Source: Varanus komodoensis (lineage: Eukaryota; Chordata; Lepidosauria; Squamata; Varanidae). From it: 64,000 nt of DNA. The stretch covers positions 5,622,353 to 5,686,352 of the forward strand of contig NW_025335587.1 of NCBI RefSeq assembly GCF_004798865.1. Direction: 5' to 3'. The notes under the pieces were generated by a model. That model saw nothing but the letters and a program-made list of their open reading frames with translations. It ran no database searches and was not told the origin of the DNA. Shown in pieces: positions 37,448 to 47,275 of this stretch; within the stretch, counting starts at the first letter, position 1, and each line of letters opens with the position of its first letter. The position numbers were made by a program, and so were the translations under genes.

Positions 37448-38639
37448 AGATCTAATTATAATAATTTATAGCAATGTGTAATAAGTATATATGTTATTAT
37501 TAATGGAATTACATTAATAGAATAGAAAGAGCATGGCAAGAAAATTCTGCCTGCCTCAAAAATTTATCCTACTTTGTACCATTAGACTGGCAATGGCATG
37601 AGAATGAAGATACCAAGTGGTTGAGGTAGGTGAGCTTGCAGCTTGTGATGAACTAAATAAACTGCAGACTTCCCATTGGTGTTCCTGACGGACAACAGCC
37701 ATATCTGCTGGTGCTGTGCCAGATGTTCCCATGATACGGTTTTTGGTCCAAGAATGGCTGTGGAGCCACAGGGGAGACTTGCCAGGGTAAATGCCTTTTC
37801 ACCACTTGTGGTGGGCAATGAGTTGTGAATCTCTTTTGCTCATCTCTGTCTTCCCTGTCAAATACCTGAAAAGGGCCATTGTTAGTCTGTTTTATGACTG
37901 CTTCCTTTAACTCTAGGGCTCCTTCTAATCTACAGTTTTTAATCACAGGAACTGGTTTCTAATCTCAGAGGGTGAGTCAAACCTTTGGGTAGTAGATGGA
38001 CTTTTTGGGGGGTGACACTTGTCATGCAGTACTGTTGTTGCCTGGGTGAACTTTGCCTCAGCTGCATGGTCCAGCTAATATTATTTGGGAATTGCTGGGA
38101 GCCAAATGCCAGAACAAACGTGTCTATGGCTGACCTTTGTATTCAACAGGAAAGTGATCGTGTTACAGTAGCGGTTTGCCACAGTGCTCTTTGAAGCTTA
38201 TTGTAATGCATCATTATAGTCCCAGGTGTAGCCTGATCAAATGGGTGGAAAGAGGCCAACTAGAGAAAGTGGAATGAAGCCCAAGAAAAAGAACATTTGA
38301 GTTGTCCAGTAAAGCACCGCAGGACAGAGGAGATTGCTGTGCCGTTGGCAAAGAAAGGCAAAGGCAACTTCTCTGGTTTTCGTAGATGCTGGAATGAGAA
38401 AAAATAACTTCATAAAAGATTATTTTGTTTGCCTTTTGGTACAAGTATAGTAACTTATTTATACTATAATAATAGAATGGGTACCACACCCATAAATGGT
38501 GCTGGAGTGTACACTCAGCTTCCTACTGGTGGACAGTAGTGGAGAAGCAGAGTGAAAGAACCCAGGTATGTCAGAGGCCCTGCCATGAGGGATGCCTGGC
38601 AAAGGCAGAATGGATTCACCCATGCGGTGCTGACGCAGA
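37448..38639. other. Unannotated non-coding sequence
   Basis: No gene or repeat recognised. Confidence 0.55.
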
Positions 38640-38735
38640 TGTTTTAAAACACTTCTTGTTTATGATGAATGTTTTCATTTGATTCTTTTAATTACTGTAG
38701 ACCAACCTGGGGTCAAGATGAGGAAGGGCAGTATA
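38640..38735 (+). mobile_element. L2-like 3' tail fragment
   Basis: TTTTAATTACTGTAGACCAA followed by CCTGGGGTCAAGATGAGGAA and GGGCAGTATACAAA matches the GTAAACCGCC...GGGCGGTATACAAAT terminus of L2-like copies. Confidence 0.55.
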
Positions 38736-38865
38736 CAAAAGTCTCTTAAAAACCAAAAGCATGTCAGTCCTAGGGGCTTGTTCTGTCATGGGTTGATAGA
38801 ACAGACGACTGGAGGCACGTCTAATAGGTGCACCAAAGTGCCACCTGCACTGTGCTTTCCTCATC

Positions 38866-38973
38866 CTGGTGCTCTCCAGGTGTATTACACTTTAATCGGC
38901 CCCAGGCAGCATAGTCAATGGTTAGGAATACTGGGAATCATTCTTCTAAAGCTCTGAAGGGCACCAAGTTGAT
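38866..38973. repeat. Palindromic repeat, family B
   Basis: The left part GGTGCTCTCCAGGTGTATTA and the right part CTCTGAAGGGCACCAAGTTG pair imperfectly. The centre AGGCAGCATAGTCAATGGTT matches the AGCCAGCATGGCCAATGG centre of other copies. Confidence 0.55.
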
Positions 38974-41607
38974 GAAGGCTGATGTAGGCGATCACTCACT
39001 TTCTTTAACCTGTGAGATACTTTAATGGGACCAATTCCTCACTTAATGCATTCCCTGTTTCCAAAAGACTGGTCTGTAAGATGAGGAAGGAACAGCATCA
39101 AAGGACCAACAAGTTAAAAAATACATTTTAATTGAATGAATTGGTTCTGAACTGTGCCAGTGGTTATGAATTTCTTCTGTTTACAATGAACTGAAGATAA
39201 GGCATAGCACATTCAAGACATTTCTCTCTCTTCCACTAATGCCAACCATTAGGCTTTTTCCAGCCTCAAGGATGCAGGGAGTGACAACATCTGGGGTGCC
39301 AGCTTTGATATCAGCAACACGTATTTAGCATCTGCACTGTTGCCTGGACAGGCATAAAGGATTTCCAGATGAGGCTCTGTTATTGCCCTGCCTCAAACCT
39401 GGAATTTTATGTCCAGCTGATATCATTTTCCATTTGTAACCCTCCTGTGTTTTTCCTTTGTTTCTTCATTCTGTTTTCTTACCACAAAAACTACACACAT
39501 TAAGGTGGAAAGACAGAATACGCTCACAATGCCTCTGGGTTGGTAGAACTAAAAGCTGCCAGGAAGTCAACATGGTCCACTGAACAGGGGAAATGTCACA
39601 ACTCACTCTTCCAACCTTCATGAAATCTAGAAACGCTGTTGTCCCCATCCCAGAAATGCTCAAAGAATCAAACTCTACTGTATTCTATCCTCTGAACACT
39701 GACTATGCCCTACTAATTTATTCTTAGGCAGCTGGGTTACAATTGGGCATAGTTTGCACATAACATGGTTTAGTGAAATGTGCATGAACCTGACCAAGAT
39801 TTATGTTTGTGTTCTCTCCCACTACCTCATGAGCAGGAAGGAATGTTTGGTAATGCTTGGTCTTGGTTTTGGAAGTTGGCTTGGTTGTTGCACAGAAACC
39901 AGAGATAGTGAAGCATGACAAACTTTAGTTAACAAGCCAGATTCATAACCCATAGATTGAAGGTGGATTATTTTGAAGCTGACCAAAGTTTCTTATAAAT
40001 CTCAATCTCTGGTTCAAATGCAATAACAAGAGATTAGCTTCATTCACACTTAACATTTAGCCATGGTTTATGTTAATCATGTTTTAGTCAAAAATTTGTC
40101 TTGCAAATAAGCAAACAAACCATAACTTAATTTTCCTATTTTTGCTTTCTTTCTCTCCCACCAATTTTTCCAGATTTCAGAGTGGATTCATTTTTATGCA
40201 GGTTTGCTGGGCACCTCTGCTTCAGGGAAGATAGCAGTACAAGCATGCCAGCAATCTCATTTCCCAGTTGTGCAAAGAGTTCTATTTGTGGTTTATAGCT
40301 GGCTTATAAACCATGGTTTATTCTCAGAGATGAATTCACAAACAATGACTGTGCTTGCTTGATCCTGGTGGTTCCTGATCATAGTGGTTTCTTTTCCTTG
40401 CCTACTGCATGCCAAACATGTATCATGGCAGAACCACCCCAAACAAGCCATGATTTCTCAGCTGGTTTCAAAGCTACCACCACTGAATACCCTGCCAGGA
40501 TCAGACAACAGGGGGAGTCATAATTAGGTAAATTGCACACTGACATGCAGGAGACAGAGCAAAGAAACCACCCTGCCTTCTTTTCTCCTCGTGATTGTGG
40601 GAAGATGCTCCTTGACAAGCCCGCTTTCAACAAACGACATCATGGCTTAGTGTTATGTGCTAACCAGGCCTCTGTGAAACCAAAACTAAACATAGCTAAT
40701 ATCCTTCTTGTGTTATATAAGAGGAGTACATGGAAAGGGGGGAAGGCTATGTAAGCCTCAGATGCCTCTTTCCTGCCCTTGTAGGCCTCACTAAACCATG
40801 GTTTAATTTAGTGAGATATGTAAATACATTCTTGCAGTCCGCAGCGGTAAAAAAAGGCTTGTATCTAAATAGTGCTCTAGTATTAATGTGATTAAGAGTG
40901 CAATCCTGTGCATATTTATTCAGCATGACTGGAGCATGCTGGGAGTCAAAAAACACACATAGGACTACTCCTTGAAACACAAATGTCTCTTTATGCATCT
41001 GCACTGCCCTTGAGCTTCTGATTTTACCTTTCTCAGCCCCCATGTTTCACAGAGTGCTTCCAGGATTGGTGGAAAGGAGCTTTCCCTTTTTATTAATTCC
41101 ACACATAAACATCATATCTAGAACATAAATGCAGCACTAGGCTTCCAGTGGAAGAATTTATTTGCCCAAGAAAGCGTTTCCAGAAAATGAATCAAATCCT
41201 GAGAGCAGGATTAGAGCTGATTTAGTCACATAAACTCATATGCATTGGAGCCTGCAGTACAGGATATGAACATGAATGAAAGTTATTAAAAATATGAGTT
41301 GAGAATAAAAGCCCTCCTTAAATCTCTCTTATTGTATAAGCTGCTATGAATTAAAGCCTTTGCAGGCTGATTTTCAATCATCGGTATAATTATGTAGAAC
41401 ATTTTCCAGACCTAGTCAGGGCTCCCCACCCGCAGCCCCACTTTCTAACAAGTATTTTAACAACCTGTAAATCAGGAAACTGTAAATCATAGAAGTGACC
41501 TGAAATCGCCAATGATTAGAAAGGCAGTTTGCCTCCTCTTGTCTTTTTTCCGACAGACTGAACTAACTATCCTGTTTTCCAGATCTAAGCACTGCATGGC
41601 TTTAAGC
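38974..41607. other. Mostly unannotated, with spaced CCATGG palindromes and an AT-rich block
   Basis: No gene. Exact 14-base palindromes TAAACCATGGTTTA occur at 40307-40320 and 40792-40805, with a related word at 40060-40070. The block 41090-41590, directly left of the hAT element, is repeat-poor. A hairpin-family piece at 40896-40970 is listed separately. Confidence 0.5.
40896..40970. repeat. Hairpin element, family A, partial
   Basis: GAGTGCAATCCTGTGCATAT forms the left arm and GCATGCTGGGAGTC part of the centre. The right arm is reduced to ACACACATAGGAC. Confidence 0.5.
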
Positions 41608-42210
41608 CAGGGGTGTCCAAACTTTTTGCAAGGAGGGCCAGATTTGGTGAGGTGAAAATGTGTGGGGGCCGACCATTCAGCCTGACATTCTTTGAACCAT
41701 TAACATTAAATGCAAATGAACTATTTTATAAAAGACTAAACAAATAACTTAACTGCACTAATGTGAAGGGTGATACTGAGATCTCGATTGCATTATATAG
41801 GCCAGGTCTGGCTCAAAAACAGTGGTTCTGATGCGCAAGATGTCACGCTAGTGAAAGTCACTTAGTCTCGTCCTCACGCGGTTCTTGTTAATGTTCATAA
41901 CTGAGAATGTCTTCTCGCACAAGTATGTCGAACCAAACAAGCTCAGCATTTTCTTAGCAAATATTCGAATCTCTTGGAACTTGTCTTTATCCAGCTGGCG
42001 GTAAAAGTTGACAAGAGGGAGCTGTTGGTGCCGACTGCGACACTCGACATCACACTGCAGCTCAATGAGCTCCAGCTGCAGGTGGTCTGGAGTGTCATCA
42101 GGGTCCACAGAGAAGGGAGATGAAAAAAGCGTGATCTCCTTTTCAATAGCTGCAAAATCCCGAAAGCGCTGTTGAAACTCCTCAGCCAGAGATGAGATGT
42201 CTGCTTCATA

Positions 42211-42292
42211 CCTCATTTGCGCACTCATATTGTTCTGTGGAAAACTGGTCATTATTTCCTGCAGTGATGGGAAATGTGTGGTATTGGGCTGC
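42211..42292. repeat. Exact 82-bp direct repeat, left copy
   Basis: Identical over 82 bases to 42438-42519, the first bases after the run of N. Together with the adjacent inverted segment it indicates a faulty join rather than a biological duplication. Confidence 0.97.
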
Positions 42293-42337
42293 TACTTTTC
42301 CAAAGGCACCTGTCACAAACGCAGCCCAATACCACAC
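42291..42337. repeat. 47-bp segment inverted relative to 42503-42549
   Basis: The 47 bases before the gap are the exact reverse complement of 42503-42549. The end of this segment (GCAGCCCAATACCACAC, 42321-42337) is also complementary to 42276-42292, so the pre-gap end folds back on itself. Confidence 0.97.
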
Positions 42338-42437
42338 NNNNNNNNNNNNNNNNNNNNNNNNNNNNNNNNNNNNNNNNNNNNNNNNNNNNNNNNNNNNNNN
42401 NNNNNNNNNNNNNNNNNNNNNNNNNNNNNNNNNNNNN
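42338..42437. other. Assembly gap of exactly 100 N
   Basis: A run of 100 N is the usual placeholder for a gap of unknown size. It lies inside the hAT transposase gene. The frames that appear to cross it are meaningless over this run. Confidence 0.99.
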
Positions 42438-42519
42438 CCTCATTTGCGCACTCATATTGTTCTGTGGAAAACTGGTCATTATTTCCTGCAGTGATGGGAA
42501 ATGTGTGGTATTGGGCTGC
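42438..42519. repeat. Exact 82-bp direct repeat, right copy
   Basis: Right-hand partner of 42211-42292. Removing the 227 bases from 42211 to 42437 leaves the transposase frame continuous on both sides, which supports this copy being the genuine one. Confidence 0.97.
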
Positions 42520-43629
42520 GTTTGTGACAGGTGCCTTTGGAAAAGTAGCAGCTTGGTCCCAAAGGCTTTGACATGTGAATTCAATTGGCTTACCACTGCA
42601 TTTTGCCCCTGAAGGCTCGTGTTCAGCACATTCAGATGTCATGTTATGTCAACTAAAAATCCAAAATCAGCCAGCCAAACAGGATCAGATAGCTCTGGCA
42701 TCGGTTGTCCCTTTTTTGCCGAGAATCGTCCCATTTCCTCCCTAAGAGAGTAGAAGCGCTGCAGTGCAGACCCCCGACTGAGCCATCTTACCTCGTTGTG
42801 ATACACAACATCTCCGTATTCAGCCTGGATGTCAAGTAGAAACTGTTGAAACTGGTGGTGGCACAGGGCTTTGGAGCGAATATAATTAATAGCCTTCATC
42901 ACCGGTTTCATAACATGATCATATTTCAGATGTTTGGCACAGAGAACTTGGTGAATAATACAGTGGAGTTTTATAGCTTTGCCTCCTTCTTCACTGACTT
43001 TGTTACAGACTAGGGTTGATAATCCACTTCGCCCGCCAGCCATGGCAGGTGCACCATCCGTAATAATCCCAGTGACTTTATTCCATAGTAGTTTCATGTC
43101 ATCTACGGTGCAACAAACAGAAACAAATAAATCTGTTCCTCTTGTTTGGTCCTTAAGGCCCTGGAGGTCAAGTAGCTCTTCACTCACGTTCATGTCATTG
43201 TCCACTCCTCTCAAAAAAATCAATAACTGAGTGATGTCAGATGCATCCGTGCTTTTGTCACAGGCTAACGAAAAAAAGTCAAACTCCACTCCTTTTGCCT
43301 CTAACTGTCTCTTAATATCAGATGAAACATCTTCAATTCTCCGTACCACAGTGTTACGAGCCAGGCAAACATTGGCAAATTCTTGCTTCTTCTCAGGACA
43401 AATTTTCTCCACCATTTTCATCACGCAGGCTTTAATAAATTCACCGTCAGTAAAAGATTTGCAGTGCTTGGCAATCAGCGTTGCCACCTTGTAGCTCGCC
43501 TTTGTGGCATTTTCATTTGACTCATGGGCTCTTGTGAAAAAGCGCTGCTGTGCCGTTAAAGCAGCTTCCAGTTCCTTCAATTTTTCATCGTGTTTGTTCC
43601 CAGTTAACTTGTTGTAGTTAGCATGTTTC

Positions 43630-43690
43630 GTCTGGTAGTGCCTCTACCAGACTAGGGTTTTCAAGGAATATTGAATTCCTTGAAAACAGC
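43630..43690. repeat. Two nested inverted repeats around an insertion
   Basis: GTCTGGTAG pairs exactly with CTACCAGAC five bases later, and GTTTTCAAGGAAT pairs exactly with ATTCCTTGAAAAC five bases later. Both are created by a 23-base stretch, CTACCAGACTAGGGTTTTCA plus AGG, which interrupts the zinc-finger codons of the transposase. The insertion therefore appears to be an inverted copy of its own flanks. Confidence 0.8.
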
Positions 43691-44103
43691 CACAGTCTCT
43701 TGGCAAATTAGGCAGACACAGTTGTTTCGTATTTCAGTGAAAAAATACTCCAATTTCCACTTGTCCTGGAAGCGGTGGCCATTGCTATCAACTTTCCTTT
43801 TTTTGGTTACAGCCGCCATTTTAGAAATGGGCACACAAGCCTTGTGTCACAAGGGTCACGCGGCGAGAGTGCTGACTCAGGTCTACTGCCATCTTCTGCT
43901 GAAATATAACCACCAGCCTTGAAGGAGCAGGAGGCAGCAGGGGACAGCTGCGGGAACCGCTGTGTGGTGAAGGGAAAAACGCCAGCTGGCGGGGATGAGT
44001 GACAGGCTGAGCCAGCGGGGAGAAGAGACTGTGGGCTGCTCGAAATTTGAAAACGGGCTGCAATTGGCCCCCGGGCCGGACTTTGGACATGCCTGTTTTA
44101 AGT

Positions 44104-44472
44104 CAAGGCTAATCCATACCTTTATTTAGAACCCTGCATGGCTGGTGCTGATAATTAAAGTCTTTTTGCTCATAGAGCACCTAGAACAGTTTGTAGCATA
44201 AACAAATGCAATTCAGAGCAAAACACATAATCATTTAAAAAAGATTTAGAAACTGCATTATAGTTTTAAAGCAGTGATGTGAAGGTCCCCAAAAGAGAAG
44301 TAAAGCTGCAGAGAAAGGCTGTTGGCATAGAAATGTCTTCAGCCTCTACTGAGAAGTGATTGGTAGGAAGGAGTCTGAAGGGTCTCTGCCTGGATCCTTA
44401 CGGAGAGACGTGGGGGCCTATACTGAGGAGGCCCTTGTGCTTGCTTGTTTGAGTCAGGGCTAGCTAGAAGCT
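44104..44472. other. Unannotated non-coding sequence
   Basis: Spacer to the right of the hAT element. Nothing recognisable. Confidence 0.6.
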
Positions 44473-44587
44473 AGGTCTCCAGACACTTTGAATTTCAGCT
44501 CCCAAAAGCCTCTGCCAACATAGCCAGTAATCAGGCACACTGGGAGTTCAACTCAAAATATCGGGAGGTCTTATTTTTGCCCACCTT
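44473..44587. repeat. Palindromic repeat, family B
   Basis: The left arm AGGTCTCCAGACACTTTGAA followed by TTTCAGCTCCCAAAAGCC pairs loosely with GGGAGTTCAACTCAAAATAT followed by CGGGAGGTC. The centre has ACATAGCCAGTAATCAGG, matching the shared centre. Confidence 0.6.
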
Positions 44588-44779
44588 GGTCTAAATGATC
44601 TGAGACGATAACACCACAGAGAGTTTCTGCCTCATGTGTTCAACTCCTTCCTTACAGGTCTGCAGCACTTAAGTAATGTTTCTGGGCTTTGCTTAGGCAT
44701 TTTGTCACCATAGAGTTGCCATCACTTTCTGCAGTGTGCTATCAGAGAATGAATGGGATGCTACAAAGGACAAACCTTT

Positions 44780-44845
44780 AAGGGTACCATCCTATGCATG
44801 TTTGGACTGAAAAAAGCCCTACAACATCCAGCACTCAACAATTTT
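44780..44845. repeat. Hairpin element, family A, left arm only
   Basis: AGGGTACCATCCTATGCATG followed by TTTGGACTGAAAAAAGCCCT and ACAACATCCAGCA reproduces the left half of the family A consensus; no right arm follows. Confidence 0.55.
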
Positions 44846-46149
44846 GTCCAAAATTGTCTCCCTAAGGTAGTAACGTTCATCCAAAGCTGTCTCTGTCAGT
44901 CTACCAGGCAGTCATCTTCATGCTTCTGAAGTTAAAAGAAAGAAACTCCCAAGAAGAAAGCAAATATTTTCTACAGATCTTGTGCCTTGCAGGCTATTTC
45001 AGAGCTTCAGTAATATTTCTGTCAGCTTTTGAGACTGTGACTTTTGGAACAAAACTGAGTTCTTGAGCCAAGGTTTCAGGCTAATGACAAGTAAATATAT
45101 TATATATTTACATGGCAGAGAAGCTCATTTGTAATGGCAAAGCAGATAGACAGGTGGGAAGAGGGACAGGTGACGACTTCTACCTATTTCTGTGGGAAGT
45201 GTAGGGCTGATTCTCCCTGCATTGTCCCCCCGCCCCACCAAAGCTTCTATGGAAAGGAATCCAAATTTTCCTGAAAATTCCTCCCAAAAGCTCAGATAAA
45301 GCTAAATATTTCTGAAGTGACCTGAGAGAAGGATGCCCATCACCAGCTTTTACCATGCATACTAGCAGCTCACTTTCAAAAGAAGATCCTAGCTTTATTT
45401 CCTAGTTTGTAAACAGCAATTAAACCAGAATACTATTGACATGTCATTGGAAACTTGGTTTACTCATCTAGGCAAAAGTGCTGAAGTAAGCAGACAAGGG
45501 AAGGAAGGGTAGAAAGGGGTAAGGAGAACATATCCGACTCATTTTTATTTATTTTTTGCCCAATAAAACATTTCTTGCTCAAAGATGGTCAGGTCAGCAT
45601 AACATAAGGAATCATAAATACTACTGAGAACAGCAACAACATCACTGCATGTTATGTGCAAGTATGAACATGGTACAAACATGTACTAACTGGGAATAGT
45701 TATTGAGAAGTGCTACTGCCTGCGAGAAAACAAAAATCTTGTGGCTTGGACACAGAATGGTGGATGCCCTGTTATAAGACAAATGGATCCTCTTCAAAGG
45801 GTTGCATTTACTGCTTAACTTAAGGCTGTAGCTGGTGACAGCCAGCATCCCACTGGTTGCAGATCGCATACTCCAGCTGCTGAAAGAGTAATATTCCATT
45901 CTGCTCAGCATGATGGAAGAGCAAAGAAAATATCATCTTAATAGGAAACGTATGCTTCAATGGGGCATGTTTGACTGGAGCTCTGAAAGGGCAACATTAA
46001 CCCTTATAATATGGAATACTATCTTCTCGTAAGGCATTTGAACCTTTAAACCCAAATGTAAAAACAAGGAGAGCAATTGGACAAAGTATGGTTAATTCCC
46101 CTTTACTTTTTTCAAATTTGAATTACAGTTTTCTTTTTGTCCATGTTTG
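44846..46149. other. Unannotated non-coding sequence
   Basis: No gene recognised. Confidence 0.55.
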
Positions 46150-46845
46150 TCATAAGCCATGCTTCCTCCCTCCCAGCAGTATCAGTCTCACCAGCGTTTC
46201 TTTGCCAAAAGTACTTATTGTTACACACAGTACTCTGAGCATATACAGAGTGAAATATTGAACCCTCTCTGACATTCTTAATCCAAAACTTGCTTTATGA
46301 ACCCTTCTGACTCTGTCTCTGAGGGGAGGGGCACTGTGAAACTGGGCAGGTCTTTGGCCTCCCGCTGCATCCTCAGTTGGGCCACCCTGGAATGGTGACA
46401 TCTAACTATTGGGTCTACCTCATCAGGGGCTGGGAGTTCCCCTTCTGAAATGTTACCTATGTCCAAATCTGCTCTCTCAAGATGCTGCAGCTCCTCCCCA
46501 CTCCCACGGCAGTTGACTGGTTCCCTCATCTGCCCTTGGGCTAATATCTCCCGTAACTGAGAAACTCAGGACCTTGAGCTGCAGCTGGGGTTGAGGAATC
46601 AGTCCTGCCAGGATGGGTAGCCTCCCATGTGTGTATCTCATCACTGGGATCTGGAATGCCAGTCCTGCCAAAATGGGTAGCCTTTTGTGTGAGCACTCGT
46701 GATCTGAAAAAATGTGCACGCACGACAATATTACATTCCAGTACAGTAATTCTAATCTGAGACAAATGGAAGAGTTGTTTCCAGGTTCGGTTGGCACATC
46801 TTGTACATGACGGAAGATACATTGGAGACAAAACAGCACATCGCC
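46150..46845 (-). other. Coding-like minus-strand tract of unknown origin
   Basis: On the minus strand several overlapping frames stay open for 80-130 codons and look less random than their surroundings. One carries a stretch of mixed charge, EGELPAPDEVDPIVRCHHSR. Another carries a repeated ATHxGRT word with a 20-residue period, matching the 60-bp DNA repeat at 46595-46680. I do not recognise a protein family. It may be part of an unclassified repeat, and function is not claimed. Confidence 0.3.
46595..46680. repeat. 60-bp period tandem repeat (partial second unit)
   Basis: AGTCCTGCCAGGATGGGTAG starts at 46601 and AGTCCTGCCAAAATGGGTAG at 46661, each preceded by GGAAT. The period is 60 bases, divisible by three; the second unit diverges after about 25 bases. 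Confidence 0.8.
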
Positions 46846-46847
46846 TC

Positions 46848-46968
46848 CTCAACTGGGCATCCTTCAGATGTTTTGGACTATAGTGACCAGAATTCCTGAC
46901 CATTAGCCATGTTGGCTGGGGCTGTTGGAAGTTGAAACCCAAAACAATTGGAGAGCACCAGTTGGGGG
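46848..46968. repeat. Palindromic repeat, family B
   Basis: The left arm CAACTGGGCATCCTTCAGAT followed by GTTTTGGACTATAGTGACCA pairs with the right arm TTGGAAGTTGAAACCCAAAA followed by CAATTGGAGAGCACCAGTTG. The centre is ATTAGCCATGTTGGCTGGGG. One of the best preserved copies in the window. Confidence 0.7.
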
Positions 46969-47211
46969 TAGGGAGGAATGCATCACAGCATTTGAGAAAA
47001 CAAAGGAAGTAGTTACATTTAGTTTATAGTGGGAAGTGGAAGATATTTGGGACATTAGAGAAATCCACAACAGATTTTACTCTGTTAAGATTTCAATAAA
47101 TTAGATCTGCAGTTTCTTTATTGAACTGGTTTTATCTGAGATAAATTGCTTCTGGGAACTTGTAAACTAGAAATTCACTTTGGGGAAAGGGATTTGCTCT
47201 AATTAGTAAAC

Positions 47212-47275
47212 TAATTTATTTATTTATTAGATTTCTAGTCTACCCTGTAGCCAAAATGGCTCTCTAATGCACATT
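47212..47275 (-). mobile_element. LINE 3' tail, reverse strand
   Basis: AATTTATTTATTTATTAGAT followed by TTCTAGTCTACCCTGTAGCC is a reversed TAAA-tailed LINE end, very short. Confidence 0.5.

Larger units (their letters stand above)
41758..43819 (-). pseudogene. hAT transposase, GTF2IRD2/Charlie-like, broken
   Basis: The minus-strand gene starts at ATG 43819 with a basic KKRKVD nuclear-localisation-like stretch. A BED-type zinc finger follows, with CVCLIC and a later H..Q..KH. The catalytic core shows CDKSTD and TDGAPAM, which fit the two hAT aspartates, then HCIIHQ and YHNEVRWLSRG. The end carries STYLCEKTFS with the probable catalytic glutamate and the dimerisation region to DFH and RDILRIRTTVFEP. 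The natural stop is the TAG at 41758-41760. The coding length without extra sequence is about 604 codons, normal for this family. It is broken by a 23-bp insertion in the zinc finger (about 43653), a TGA at 42639-42641, a TAG at 41848-41850, and a gap-associated block. Confidence 0.92.
41608..44095 (-). mobile_element. hAT (Charlie-type) DNA transposon, nearly full length
   Basis: The element starts with CAGGGGTGTCCAAACTTTTT and ends with a matching inverted GGACTTTGGACATGCCTG, so the terminal inverted repeats share CAGG..TGTCCAAA. The flanking 8 bases are CTTTAAGC on the left (41600-41607) and TTTTAAGT on the right (44096-44103). They match at six of eight positions, as expected for an aged hAT target duplication. 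Total length is about 2.49 kb including 100 N. Inside, one transposase gene runs on the minus strand from 43819 to 41758. The autonomous architecture is complete, but the gene is broken, so this is a dead copy. hAT elements of this kind are well known for horizontal transfer among vertebrates; I cannot tell whether this family took part. Confidence 0.93.

Noticed and set aside
42192-42642. Several overlapping frames that cross the run of N
   Set aside because: The N run hides any stop codons, and the flanks are an artefactual duplication.
42979-43494. Plus-strand frames of 83 and 87 codons
   Set aside because: They are antisense shadows of the hAT transposase.
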